Translations under genes and position numbers: made by a program | The notes under the pieces: model-generated | Told to the model about the DNA's origin: nothing | Seen by the model: only the letters and a program-made list of their open reading frames with translations | Databases searched by the model: none | Assembly (NCBI GenBank): GCA_014584465.1 | Contig: JACTMU010000080.1 | Span: forward strand, 1 to 64,000 | DNA from: Pseudomonadota bacterium | GTDB lineage: Bacteria; Bdellovibrionota; Bdellovibrionia; Bdellovibrionales; JACTMU01 | Length of the DNA stretch: 64,000 nt | Direction: 5' to 3' | Shown here: one piece after another, positions 25,207 to 34,606 of the stretch | Layout of the letters: each line of letters begins with the position of its first letter | How positions within the stretch are numbered: the first letter of the stretch is position 1

Positions 25207-27330
25207 CTATTTGATCTCCAACTTTTTGAGCGCTGGAGCACGGAGATGACTTGCATTAGGAACAACAATGGTGACCCTCTCACTTTCAGGTCCAACTCTG
25301 CCGAACCGGTCCATCGATTGAACCGTGAGCGTGTACTCACCCGGGTAGAGGTTCGAGAAGAGCTGTGTTGTTTCATTTGTTTTTGAGAGTTTGGGCGGCG
25401 AGTTTTTCGACATCAAAGTGAGCTGGTAGTTGAGGGCGCCCTGAACAGGTTGCCATTCAATTCGCGCCAGACCACTGTTGCTCGCTTTGATGGGGAGTTC
25501 ATCCTTTTGTGTGAATTCGGGTGCGGGTAAAAGAGGGAGGGGGGCAATGTCCATGATGCGTGCAGGGCTTCTTGCAACAACTTGATCTTGAGAGTTGAGT
25601 GCCTCAAGAACGAAGGTGAAGGTGCCATCGGAACTGAGGTGCTGTGTCGTGGAAGGTGTGGAGTTGAGGTTGATCCAAGTAGTCTTATCGAGATGGTCAT
25701 CTTGAGATGCCCACTTCAAGCGATATTTTGTTGCAGATGCGATTGGAGTCCACTTCAGTTCAACCGTGGGTCGTTCTGTGAGGTAGTTGAAAGTGGTGGT
25801 GGGGTCTATCCATGAGATCGTTTGGGTTGGTGCAATGAGAAAGTCGAGTGTTTCTGAAGGTTGAGAGGGCTCTTGATCGTGAAATGCGGTGACCGACCAC
25901 AGATAGCGACCGGGTTGAAGTTTGTGGTGAACATGTTTTGGCTTGTGAACGTTGATGACTTGGCGTTTGTTGTTATTTCCCATCTGCTTCCAGACAAGCA
26001 CAAGGGAGTAAGATGTGGCACTAGGAATGGGACTCCAGCTGAACTCAATGCCGTGGTCCTGACTTTCGAGTTGAGTGATGAGTTGTTTTGGTTGCGGGGA
26101 GAGAGGTATTGGAGTGGGAATCTTTTTCGAAGATGCAACGATGAACCATTGAGGGCCACTTTGTAGGGTTCGATCCAATTTCTTCAAATTTCCACTTACA
26201 CCCCAATAGTAGGTTCCTGGTTGAAGCAAGAGGTTTTCTTGATCTCCTGAAACCTCTTTGGCCCAGAGAGGCTTTTTAAGCTGCGGATCAGTTGAAACGA
26301 CAAGGTGCAAGCGTTCCAGGAGTCCTGGATTGGTCCAGCGAAATTGCACACCCGATTCGTTTGATTCGAGAGAAATTGTTTGCCCTTGACTTGGAGAGAG
26401 CAAACTGACTGGAGAAAGGGGTAAGATCTTTGTTTTTTGAATTTGACTTGTTAGGCGGGGTCTTCCCTGGTTGCTGGTCGCAATCAACCGCCAGTAGACA
26501 ATGCCTGGGGCAAGGGGCAGAGAGATCCTGCCAGATTCACCATGAGAGACGGCTCCACGGACTTCGTTGAGTCTTGATCGGGACTCACCCTTTTCGAAGA
26601 AGACCGTGTAGTCTGACCCCAAAGGTTGAAACTGGATTGAGAGTAGCTCTCTTTGCTTGGGATCAACGTAGAGATCGCTACCTTTCTTTGGAGAGAGAAT
26701 GTGGATGGAGTGATGGATCGTCTGAAGGCGATCATTCATAATGACTCCTGAGTTCCCCTCTTTGACACTGATCACCTTTCCACTGGACTCAATGTCCGCA
26801 CTTCCTGACAGGATGTCGACATTGAGATTTCGGTTTTGTTGCTTTCCTAGTGAGAGTTCAGTCTGGTGCAGAGATATCTGATGTGCTCCGGATTTGAGTG
26901 TAAGGGCTTCGTCCGGGATTGTGGTGCTCTTGGCACGCACAAAGAGGTTTCCTTCAATGAAGTTTAAGGCAACTTTTCCAGAGACCTCTTCAAGCACAAT
27001 CAGAGAGTTCGGCTCAAGATCGACGACGGTTTGAGATCGGAGAAACACAATCGAAGCGTGTGTCCCCTCATTTGTACGAAGCGTCTCTCCAGCGTAGAGA
27101 TCCTCATCAGCCTGAACGCTTTGCCAAATGATTCGGTCCACGGGCTTTCGTTGCACTTCATGGGTGAGATTTACAAGCTTGGCCAAAGGTTCTTGTGGGT
27201 TCTTAAACGCTCGTAACTCAGATTGTTTGAGTTGAGCGTGATTCCATGCAAAGGTGACCGCCATGGAGGTGAGCGATGCTGCGAGCGCAAAGGAAAGTCT
27301 CTTAAAGTTCTTTGACAAGCTCTTTGACAC
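25207..27330 (-). CDS. FecR-domain protein with Fn3-like repeats
   Basis: A 707-residue exported protein. The GTG start follows AGGAGG closely. After a signal peptide or anchor (FALAASLTSMAVTFAW) comes a FecR-like domain (about 65-200: IIWQSVQADEDLYAGETLRTNEGTHASIVF, LEEVSGKVALNFIEGNLFVRA), which in other systems senses or transmits envelope signals. Then come several Fn3-type units (RWTNPGLLERLHLVVS; FSWSPIPSATSYSLVLVW; LKWTPIASATKYRLKWAS; IEWQPVQGALNYQLTLMS), each with the W.P...A..Y pattern. First gene of a three-gene operon with the barrel protein and the adenylate cyclase. Confidence 0.8.
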   Translation of the reverse strand: MSKSLSKNFKRLSFALAASLTSMAVTFAWNHAQLKQSELRAFKNPQEPLAKLVNLTHEVQRKPVDRIIWQSVQADEDLYAGETLRTNEGTHASIVFLRSQTVVDLEPNSLIVLEEVSGKVALNFIEGNLFVRAKSTTIPDEALTLKSGAHQISLHQTELSLGKQQNRNLNVDILSGSADIESSGKVISVKEGNSGVIMNDRLQTIHHSIHILSPKKGSDLYVDPKQRELLSIQFQPLGSDYTVFFEKGESRSRLNEVRGAVSHGESGRISLPLAPGIVYWRLIATSNQGRPRLTSQIQKTKILPLSPVSLLSPSQGQTISLESNESGVQFRWTNPGLLERLHLVVSTDPQLKKPLWAKEVSGDQENLLLQPGTYYWGVSGNLKKLDRTLQSGPQWFIVASSKKIPTPIPLSPQPKQLITQLESQDHGIEFSWSPIPSATSYSLVLVWKQMGNNNKRQVINVHKPKHVHHKLQPGRYLWSVTAFHDQEPSQPSETLDFLIAPTQTISWIDPTTTFNYLTERPTVELKWTPIASATKYRLKWASQDDHLDKTTWINLNSTPSTTQHLSSDGTFTFVLEALNSQDQVVARSPARIMDIAPLPLLPAPEFTQKDELPIKASNSGLARIEWQPVQGALNYQLTLMSKNSPPKLSKTNETTQLFSNLYPGEYTLTVQSMDRFGRVGPESERVTIVVPNASHLRAPALKKLEIK

Positions 27331-27441
27331 GAACCCTCCTGATGTGTCATGGACAAGGACTTATCGGTTTATCTATGTCTATGTCGAAGTGGATCTAAGT
27401 CTAATCGGTGCCTGGCGCGAAACCTCATTTCGGCGAATTCA

Positions 27442-27497
27442 CCATAAGTTTTCCTTATACCTTCGTTCAGCCCCCTTGAGTTAGGGCCTCTGGCGAG
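27442..27497 (-). repeat. Fragment of the dispersed inverted-repeat family
   Basis: The plus-strand sequence from ATAAGTTTTCCTTATA through CTTCGTTCAGCC to TTAGGGCCTCTGGCGAG is about 85% identical, by eye, to the reverse complement of 54243-54300 in the full element. It contains the inner arm plus part of the centre but not the terminal GGGGCTGTCC arm. It lies in the 370-base gap between the FecR and metalloprotease genes, about 110 bases upstream of fecR. The rest of that gap shows only A/T-rich DNA. Confidence 0.65.
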
Positions 27498-27702
27498 TCC
27501 ATAAAGAAATCTTTAAGGCGCTTTCTCGAAAACAATTTTTTTTTCGTTACAGGTTCTTCTTTTGTTGAATTTTGGTGACAAAAAAGGACTTCTCTTTCTG
27601 AAACGTTTTCAATAGGTCTCACTTTCTAAAAACCAGGTTTGACTTTGATGGGACGTTGGCCTAGTTCTTTTGGAGGAACGTCTTTTTTGGGAGGAAGATC
27701 AA

Positions 27703-30294
27703 ATGTTTAGAGGAAAACAAGGGATATCATGGGATTCAAAAGGGCTGTTCACTCTTTTGGGGTTTGTTTTGGTATTAGGTGGATTGAGCGGGTGCTCTGA
27801 TCGGTACAAGAGTGAAGGCGATGGCAACCGCTATCATAAGGGGGTGGCCGCACCCAAAGATGTTTCCGCCTCTTTTGAGATTGTGTCTGCCAAAGATGCT
27901 CCAGAACTGCGCAAGATTGGAATAACATCTGGAGATTACCTTTCGATTAAGAAGAGTTCTTTAGATAAGGAGTTTTTACTTTCAGTCTCAATGATACCTC
28001 AACGAGTCCTACCCACAAGTGAAGGTCTTCAGGGTCGTATTGTGGCGTTCAAGCTCTATCATGGAAATCTTTTCTTGATGGAGGCCTCGCAAGGCCATGT
28101 GGTTACGAGTGATCTTCCTTCGAATCTCATTTTGGCGGAAATTCCGGTGTTGAGCGACGAACCTGATCGACTCGTGGTGGAGTTCAATCGAGGGATGAAT
28201 CGTATTTTTGTTGCATCTAATTGGAATACAGAGAGTGGTTACACCAACGAGGAACAAGTCAAGACTTTGAAAATCGTGGCGAGTTTCATAAAAAAGATGG
28301 AGATCGTTGAAGATCGACTGATTCTCAACCAGATTGCTCAAGTCGAGGATGGTGAAAAGGTTCCAAGTTTTGAAGCTCGATATGTCATTGTTCCCTATAG
28401 CGCCAACGAAAAATATCAGGCCAAACTCACTTCGGATTTCAAAAGAGTTGGTTTTTTTGAAGTGGCCACCCAGATTGAAGATGGCACTGGACGATATTTG
28501 AAGTACATCTCCAAATGGGATGATTCAAAGCCGATCGTCTATCACGTCAGTGCCAACACCCCCAAGGAGTACATCGATGCGATCAAGGAGGGAATTCTTT
28601 ATTGGAATGCAGCGTTTGGTCGTGAGATCGTAAAGGCTGAAGTGGCTCCAGAGGGGGTTACGGCACCGGATGCAAAGTACAACATTGTTCAATGGGTTCC
28701 TTGGGAAGAGGCGGGCTACGCCTACGCCGATGCTTTGATGGATCCTCGAAGTGGAGAGATTCTCCATGCTCAGGTCTATTTGACGAGTGTCTTTGCTCTG
28801 GGTGCGAAGATACGTGCGCGAGCTTTGCTACGTCGTCTTGATGACCATGATCACGGTCTGAAGTCTTCCATAGGACTTCGCGGTTTTTCATCATCACGAC
28901 TCTGCTCTTTAGATTTGGCCAGAAAGTGGGATCGTGCACTGAGTGCATTGATTGAATCCAATGCCTCGGAGGAGCAGATTCTTCGAGTTGCTCAAGATAC
29001 GCTTCGGATTGTGACGGCTCACGAAGTCGGTCACACGTTAGGACTTCGACACAATTTTGCGGGATCGCTCGCAGCAAGCGTCTCTTTGGAGACCCGCGAT
29101 GAGCAGATGAAAGAGTACATGGTTCACGGAACGATTCCAGATCCAGGAGTCAATATTTATAGCAATTCTGTGATGGAATATGCTTCGTTTGAGGATGATA
29201 CGCTCATGGCGGCACAGATGAAGGCTTCCAAAGCGCTCTTCTCCTATGATCAAGCGGCAATTCGTTGGGGATACAAGGGGGTTGAGGTTCAGCCGGAGGC
29301 ATCGTTGATCTTTTGCACTGATCAGCACACTGAAGTTTATAAAGACTGTCGTCGTTTTGATGAGGGTTCTGATGCCTTTACCTACTCCAAGTACATTATG
29401 AACAAATGGTTGGATTTGCTTCCTTATGAGATTGTAGAACTCTATGTGCGGGCAAAGTCTCCCTTTGATCCTCGTGACAAGAAGAATCTTGGTGAGGTGG
29501 TCCTTGGTTTGGATCGCACTTTGAATCGTGAGAAGGGCGAAGTTGCTCAGCTCTTGAGCTGGTTCAAAAAAGAGGCACGAGCCTGGACCGTCGAGAGTCA
29601 CTACCCCTATATTGGTCCCGTCCATCAGGAGCAGATTGAGAAGGAGAAGTTTTCGTGGCTTCACCAAGAGATTTTGAAAGAGGGGGGTGCGGACCAGGGG
29701 CTCTTCTGGTATCTTCCCTCAGAGTATGGTGGTTATGAGGGAGTGGCTGAAGCGGGCGTTAAGAGGTTGAAGGAGTATCTTGCAAAACCTAACGTCGTAA
29801 AAGGCATTGGCTACGGTGGAGAAACCTATGAGTTTTCGTCGGATGAGATTGCATTCATTGAAAAAGAGGGAGCTCGTTTCTTTGAAGTTCTTGAGTCCAA
29901 GTTGATCGATCTTTTCCTAAGTGAAGTAGGAAGTGCTCGTTTTGACCACGAAGCGATTGCGGAAGAGGTTGAAAAGTCTCTGAAGGGTGTTTCCAAAGAG
30001 ATCATTTTGAAAGTTAAGGAAGAGGTCCCCGACGGTGAGGTGCCTACCTATAAGCACTCTGCGGAACTTCGTTTGAAGGCTGCAAAGGTGCTTGATGTGA
30101 GTTTGGGTCCTGTCGTGGACTGGGGCTGGAGTGCTCGAGATGAGATTGCGAAAGCTTTGAAAGCGCACATGGAGAAGGCGACCAACAAGAAATACAAGGA
30201 CGTCGACATTGATGAGCTTCCATTGGATAAGAAACGATGGTGGATCGAGCAGATGGGCATCCTTCGCCAACTTGATCGAGGCTCGCCGCTCTAA
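27703..30294 (+). CDS. Large zinc metalloprotease lipoprotein
   Basis: An 863-residue protein. I start at ATG 27703, which has GGGAGGAAG before it; the frame opens at a TTG 33 bases earlier. A lipoprotein signal is clear: hydrophobic segment and lipobox (VLGGLSGC, Cys near residue 30). The catalytic helix is HEVGHTLGLRHNF (about residues 440-452), an HExxHxxGxxH zincin motif with the third ligand in the same block. A downstream Met-containing segment SVMEYASFEDD resembles the Met-turn. Related bacterial proteins (DUF5117/DUF4953 type) are of this size. It would sit in the outer membrane or periplasm; the substrate is unknown. It is monocistronic, with its own terminator. Confidence 0.85.
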   Translation: MFRGKQGISWDSKGLFTLLGFVLVLGGLSGCSDRYKSEGDGNRYHKGVAAPKDVSASFEIVSAKDAPELRKIGITSGDYLSIKKSSLDKEFLLSVSMIPQRVLPTSEGLQGRIVAFKLYHGNLFLMEASQGHVVTSDLPSNLILAEIPVLSDEPDRLVVEFNRGMNRIFVASNWNTESGYTNEEQVKTLKIVASFIKKMEIVEDRLILNQIAQVEDGEKVPSFEARYVIVPYSANEKYQAKLTSDFKRVGFFEVATQIEDGTGRYLKYISKWDDSKPIVYHVSANTPKEYIDAIKEGILYWNAAFGREIVKAEVAPEGVTAPDAKYNIVQWVPWEEAGYAYADALMDPRSGEILHAQVYLTSVFALGAKIRARALLRRLDDHDHGLKSSIGLRGFSSSRLCSLDLARKWDRALSALIESNASEEQILRVAQDTLRIVTAHEVGHTLGLRHNFAGSLAASVSLETRDEQMKEYMVHGTIPDPGVNIYSNSVMEYASFEDDTLMAAQMKASKALFSYDQAAIRWGYKGVEVQPEASLIFCTDQHTEVYKDCRRFDEGSDAFTYSKYIMNKWLDLLPYEIVELYVRAKSPFDPRDKKNLGEVVLGLDRTLNREKGEVAQLLSWFKKEARAWTVESHYPYIGPVHQEQIEKEKFSWLHQEILKEGGADQGLFWYLPSEYGGYEGVAEAGVKRLKEYLAKPNVVKGIGYGGETYEFSSDEIAFIEKEGARFFEVLESKLIDLFLSEVGSARFDHEAIAEEVEKSLKGVSKEIILKVKEEVPDGEVPTYKHSAELRLKAAKVLDVSLGPVVDWGWSARDEIAKALKAHMEKATNKKYKDVDIDELPLDKKRWWIEQMGILRQLDRGSPL

Positions 30295-30322
30295 GGGTCA
30301 TTTGCAGTGCTGAGTTTGTTTT

Positions 30323-30350
30323 GGGGGGCCAATGGTTCCCCATTTTTTTG
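30323..30350 (+). terminator. Rho-independent terminator of the metalloprotease gene
   Basis: GGGGGGCC (30323-30330), loop AAT, GGTTCCCC (30334-30341), forming 8 pairs with two G-U wobbles, then ATTTTTTTG. It lies 28 bases after the stop codon. Confidence 0.75.
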
Positions 30351-30376
30351 TATTCCTTTCTGGATTCGACGCTCTT

Positions 30377-30424
30377 TAGAAAACTTATAGAAATCGGCAA
30401 AAATGGAATTACCGGACAGCCCCT
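30377..30424 (-). repeat. Half copy of the dispersed inverted-repeat family, supplying the mgtE stop
   Basis: From AGAAAACTTAT through AATCGGCAAAAATGGAATT to CCGGACAGCCCCT it matches the right arm of the full element (54289-54336) with only a few differences. The left arm is missing. On the minus strand the element end reads AGGGGCTGTCCGG, and its first bases complete the TAG that stops mgtE at 30425-30423. Confidence 0.75.
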
Positions 30425-31895
30425 ACATATAGCCGACAAATTTAAGTCCGAGCGAAGCGATCCCTAAGAATGAAAAAAAGCCGAAGATGTCGGTGACCAC
30501 TGTGGCGAGAACTCCGCTTCCCACAGCGGGGTCCCATTTGAGGCGATTGAGAAGGAGCGGAATGACAACTCCGACAAGGGATGCAACGAGTGAGTTAAGA
30601 ACCATGGAGACGCAGATGACACCTGCAACCAAAATGGACCCCTTCCAAAGGTAGACAAGGATTGCAGCAAAAACACCTGTGAGTAGACCAAGACCAACTC
30701 CCACGGAGACCTCTTTCAAAAGAGCCTTTCTTTCGGTGATAAAATTGAAATCTCCTGTGGCAAGCCCTCGAGTGACCACCGTGAGGGTTTGAATGGCGGT
30801 GTTGCCCCCAATCCCGGCGACAATGTTCTTCAGACTTGCCAGAATGATCAACTGGCTCATGGTGTTTTCAAAGAGACTCACCACGGAGCTTGCAAGTCCA
30901 GAAAGAAAGAGATTGAGGACCATCCACGGAAGTCGATTGCGAAAACTCTTGCTTGCACGTGTGAAGATGCGATCATCCTCAGAAAGACCGGCGCGAGCAT
31001 AGAGGTCCGCCGTCACTTGCTCTTGGACAATGTCGACCACATCATCGACCGTGATGATTCCAAGCAAGTGGCGCTGATCGTCAGTTACAGGTAGTGCAAT
31101 AAAGTCATAATGACTCACCAGTTTGGCCACATCTTCTTCAGGAGTGTCGGCGGAGACCGAAATGACGTCCTCCTTCATGAGCTCTTCGAGGGGCTTGGTG
31201 GCAGGGGCAATGGCGAGAGTTCGAAGAGATAGGACGCCGCACAAACGACACTCTGAGTCAACACAATAGATATAGTGAATGGACATCTCTTGGGCATGGG
31301 CTCGAAGTCGATCAATCGCCTCATTGGCAGTCAGTGTTCGAGGAAGAGCAAAAAATTGGGTGTGCATGATTCGACCTGCTGAGTTCTCTGGATAGTTGAG
31401 AATCTGCAGTAGGCGGTTGCGGAGTCCCTCATCAAGCTGTTCGAGAAAATGGGTTCGAGGCTCTAGTTCCAGCAGGGAGACAAAGTAGGCGGCCTGCTCC
31501 TCGGGCGATTCAGTGATGAGTCGTTTCAACAGAGGAGGATCAAGTTTTGTAAGAAGCAAAACCAATGGCTCTTCGGGCATCTCGATCAAGGCGCCAGCTG
31601 CCTTGCCCATGGAGAGTAGGACCTCCAAAAGGAGCCTCTTTTCTCGCTGTCCCACACTGCCAAGAAGGGAGGCCATATCGACCGAGTTGAGACGGTGGAG
31701 TATGCCGCGCAGAGGTTTGCTATTGCGTCCTTGAAGGAGTCGTTTAATAATGGAGATGTTGGTTGGATTCAGTCGCATCTTCAACAGATCTCGCAGGGTG
31801 ATTTGAAGCTGTTGATGGTAAAGTTTGTCTCGGTCATGAATGCAAATTCGCGACAGCGACCAATAGATGGTCTCTTTTTTTCTTGATTGCGTCAA
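30423..31895 (-). CDS. mgtE: MgtE-family magnesium transporter
   Basis: An inner-membrane Mg2+ channel. It has the N-terminal superhelical MgtE_N domain (HRLNSVDMASLLGSVGQREKRLLLEVL), a CBS pair (about 185-300, including IHYIYCVDSECRLCGVLSL and VTDDQRHLLGIITVDDVVDIVQEQ), and a five-helix transmembrane domain (LPWMVLNLFLSGLASSVV; GIGGNTAIQTLTVVTRGLATG; GVVIPLLLNRLKWDPAVGSGVLATVVTDIFGFF) with the pore Asp in TDIFGFF. 490 codons is slightly long; an ATG at 31778 (MRLNPTNIS) may be the true start. The stop codon comes from the repeat element, so the last residues (VGYM) may have been changed. Divergent from greA. Confidence 0.9.
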   Translation of the reverse strand: MTQSRKKETIYWSLSRICIHDRDKLYHQQLQITLRDLLKMRLNPTNISIIKRLLQGRNSKPLRGILHRLNSVDMASLLGSVGQREKRLLLEVLLSMGKAAGALIEMPEEPLVLLLTKLDPPLLKRLITESPEEQAAYFVSLLELEPRTHFLEQLDEGLRNRLLQILNYPENSAGRIMHTQFFALPRTLTANEAIDRLRAHAQEMSIHYIYCVDSECRLCGVLSLRTLAIAPATKPLEELMKEDVISVSADTPEEDVAKLVSHYDFIALPVTDDQRHLLGIITVDDVVDIVQEQVTADLYARAGLSEDDRIFTRASKSFRNRLPWMVLNLFLSGLASSVVSLFENTMSQLIILASLKNIVAGIGGNTAIQTLTVVTRGLATGDFNFITERKALLKEVSVGVGLGLLTGVFAAILVYLWKGSILVAGVICVSMVLNSLVASLVGVVIPLLLNRLKWDPAVGSGVLATVVTDIFGFFSFLGIASLGLKFVGYM

Positions 31896-31936
31896 AGGAT
31901 TTAGGTAAAAATAGTGTTTTTGCTCCGTGAGGATTT

Positions 31937-32413
31937 ATGAATAACAAGATTCCGATGACCCTTCGTGGGAAGGAACGACTCGATTCCGAACTCAAGGATT
32001 TGATTCAAGTCCAACGTCCTGCAGTGATCAAAGCCATTGAGGAGGCAAGAAGCCACGGGGACTTGAGTGAAAACGCCGATTACGATGCGGCTAAGGAGCG
32101 ACAGGGCTTTATTGAGGCTCGCATTGGTGAGATCCAACACAAACTCGCAATGGCCGAGGTGATCGACCCGTCCAAGCTTCAGTCAGATCGTGTGGTCTTT
32201 GGTGCTACGGTTCTTCTTGAAGATTGCGAATTGGGTAAAGAGATCCAATATCAGATTGTGGGGGCAGATGAATCCGATGTGAAGAAGGGACTTTTGTCTG
32301 TGATGTCCCCGTTGGCACGTGGCCTTATAGGTAAACGCAAGGGTGATGTCGTGGAAGTGGTGAGCCCCAGTGGTGCCAAAGGGTATGAGATAATAGATTT
32401 CCACTTCAAGTAG
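31937..32413 (+). CDS. greA: Transcription elongation factor GreA
   Basis: A 158-residue factor that rescues backtracked RNA polymerase by stimulating transcript cleavage. The N-terminal coiled coil carries the acidic tip region (RSHGDLSENADYDAAKERQ), which contains the catalytic acidic pair, and the C-terminal FKBP-like domain ends in SPLARGLIGKRKGDVVEV. Typical length. Ribosome site GTGAGGA upstream. The next gene follows after six bases, so both are probably co-transcribed. Confidence 0.95.
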   Translation: MNNKIPMTLRGKERLDSELKDLIQVQRPAVIKAIEEARSHGDLSENADYDAAKERQGFIEARIGEIQHKLAMAEVIDPSKLQSDRVVFGATVLLEDCELGKEIQYQIVGADESDVKKGLLSVMSPLARGLIGKRKGDVVEVVSPSGAKGYEIIDFHFK

Positions 32414-32419
32414 TGGGTC

Positions 32420-34606
32420 GTGAAATTGATTTCCGAAAAAGACGAATCTTCAAGAGTTGATTTTCAGCCAGGGTTTTCGATTTTAGTCTCTTGCCTGGTG
32501 GTCTCCCTGATTTTAGGAGTAGGAGTTCGCATTTTCTTCTCCGAGGATCGTCTTCGGAAATGGGCGCTTTCGGCAGTTGAGCCAATTCAAGACAAGTTTG
32601 ATATTGAGCTCGGAGCTGTTCGTTTGAGTCTGGCGGACTATTGGTTGCCTCGTATCTCTGTGGAGTTGGAGTCCTTGCGCGTTGAAAGTGTGGGTTGCGG
32701 GCCCAGACATCACATTTCACTTGGCACCGTTCGGGCACCTCTTGATTTCGGGAGCCTTCTTCAGGGAAAGATTCAGTTTAAGACCATCGAGATCTCTGAT
32801 GGGCAGTGGATTGAGGGAGAGCCGGATCCATGTGAAGATGGCGAGCTCGCTCAGAAGGTTCCTCCCAAGAAAAGTGAAACCAAAGATCGTGAGACCACCT
32901 CCAGTGAACCGAAGGGTGGTGCTTCTGGGATCCTTTCTTACTGGAAGAGCATTTCACCGCTTTCGTCTTACTTGAAATCGATACGGATTCAAGAGTTTGT
33001 GTTTGTACCTCTGAATTTTGGAGGCATGAAGATTCAGACTCAGGATCTTCGTTTGTCAGGCATTGAACGTACGGAGGGCCCGATCCTACTTAAAACCAAT
33101 CTTCAGCTTCGAGACGTCAATGGTGAGGCTGAGGCGAGTCCACTTCCAGCGGTGGCCTTGAGTTCAGAACTCTTTCCATCTGAGATTAAGGGAGAGATTC
33201 GAGGCCGATGGAGAGAGGGTGAGTTGAAAATTGACCACTCTTACAGAGTTTCTGAAGGTGTTGAAATGGTTGGGATTCAGTTTGATTTTCAAAATATCCC
33301 GCTCACGGCGATTCAACAGGCGTTAAAGAGATCTGGTTGGGCAGGTGATTATCCATTTCCCAAACAGTTTTGGGTCTCATTTAAGGGTGATGTCGCTGGG
33401 CCGGTTCACGATCTGGCAACTTTGCCTGTTCGATTTGAACATTGCAAGTTTACAGGTGATTTAGGTGAGATTGAATCTCACGGTTTCAGTTACCATCCTC
33501 ATCATCAGGAACCATTTTCCGCAATGCAGGTCGAGATGAGAAAGGTGGATCTTAAAGCCCTTTTGGAGATCATCTCCGTTGAGACTCCGGTGGATCAATA
33601 CGGAGCCTTTGGACGGCTGAACGGGAAACTTGACTATGTTTCGGCGCAGGCCATGCAGTTTCAAGGAGTTCTTGAGGGTCTTGAGCTCATTTTTTCAAAC
33701 GGTGGAATTCGTCGATCACAGATTTTTCATCAAATTCAGGGGGCATTGGAGGTTAAGGATCAACGTTTTTCTGCTCTGATAGGAGAAGCCTCCTTGGCAG
33801 AGGGAAGTTTCAAAGGGGTCCTCTCATTCAACTTTGGCCATAATTTTTCAGAAGGACTTGCTCAAATTCGAGTTGATGAGCTTAGTTTTTCGCCCACAGT
33901 TCAGAAATTGATGGTCGGAGGCAAAATCTCCCCGTTTGCGGTTTATGGCCAAATTCAGTGGGAGAATGGTGAAATTGCCATGTGGAGAGGTGACTTGGCA
34001 GCTGGTGACATCGATGGTGGAGATTGGCAGCTGCGTGGAACAAAGGTGGGGGGACTTTTCCAAAAGAATCAGGCAGAAATCAAATTGCAAGCTGAGGGTG
34101 TTTCCATACGTAAGGGGTCACAGATTTTTGGTTTCCTTCAGCCCCTCTTCTTAGATCAAGAATTTGAGGGTGATTTCTTGAACATGGTTCGATTCTCAAC
34201 CAAGATTCTTCGCACTGGAAACTCCCTTCAGTGGCAGCGAGCTACAGCCTTTGTTCCCGAGGGGCGAATTACGCTCTCATCCGAAGGAGGTTGGGATGAG
34301 AACGATCAGATTTCGGGTTGGATCAGCAGCGATTTTCCTGAGTTGAAGCTCCTTAAGTGGACGCTCGGCGGAAATCGCCAAAACCCAAGAATCTTGCCCC
34401 ACACAAAGTGGCTCAAAGAGTTGGCTCGAAAAAAACAGGAGAGACCAAAGACGAAGACACTCACGGTCACAACTCCACCAAAGGTTGAAAGTGAGGGGCT
34501 TGAAAAGATAGGCAAGGCAGTGATTCAAGGAGCCAAAGAGCTCTTAGGGGATTCTACACCACCTGAGTCGACGAAGGAAAATCCTGCCGATCAACCTCAA
34601 CGATGA
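32420..34606 (+). CDS. AsmA/TamB-like envelope protein
   Basis: A 728-residue protein from GTG 32420. A single N-terminal anchor (FSILVSCLVVSLILGVGVRIFF, about residues 18-39) is followed by a long beta-rich periplasmic region. The pattern after the anchor (LRKWALSAVEPIQDKFDIELGAVRLSLADYWLPRISVELESLRV) is that of AsmA-type proteins, which bridge the periplasm and may move phospholipids. A charged linker (KKSETKDRETTSSEPK) and a basic, Pro-rich C-terminus (RKKQERPKTKTLTV) flank the repeats. No specific member can be named; a GspN-like role is another possibility. It overlaps the convergent radical SAM gene by 10 bases. Confidence 0.6.
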   Translation: MKLISEKDESSRVDFQPGFSILVSCLVVSLILGVGVRIFFSEDRLRKWALSAVEPIQDKFDIELGAVRLSLADYWLPRISVELESLRVESVGCGPRHHISLGTVRAPLDFGSLLQGKIQFKTIEISDGQWIEGEPDPCEDGELAQKVPPKKSETKDRETTSSEPKGGASGILSYWKSISPLSSYLKSIRIQEFVFVPLNFGGMKIQTQDLRLSGIERTEGPILLKTNLQLRDVNGEAEASPLPAVALSSELFPSEIKGEIRGRWREGELKIDHSYRVSEGVEMVGIQFDFQNIPLTAIQQALKRSGWAGDYPFPKQFWVSFKGDVAGPVHDLATLPVRFEHCKFTGDLGEIESHGFSYHPHHQEPFSAMQVEMRKVDLKALLEIISVETPVDQYGAFGRLNGKLDYVSAQAMQFQGVLEGLELIFSNGGIRRSQIFHQIQGALEVKDQRFSALIGEASLAEGSFKGVLSFNFGHNFSEGLAQIRVDELSFSPTVQKLMVGGKISPFAVYGQIQWENGEIAMWRGDLAAGDIDGGDWQLRGTKVGGLFQKNQAEIKLQAEGVSIRKGSQIFGFLQPLFLDQEFEGDFLNMVRFSTKILRTGNSLQWQRATAFVPEGRITLSSEGGWDENDQISGWISSDFPELKLLKWTLGGNRQNPRILPHTKWLKELARKKQERPKTKTLTVTTPPKVESEGLEKIGKAVIQGAKELLGDSTPPESTKENPADQPQR

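Noticed and set aside
30323-30424. Terminator of mgtE in the repeat fragment
   Set aside because: Only one arm of the inverted repeat is present, so no hairpin can form there; the strong hairpin nearby belongs to the metalloprotease gene on the plus strand.
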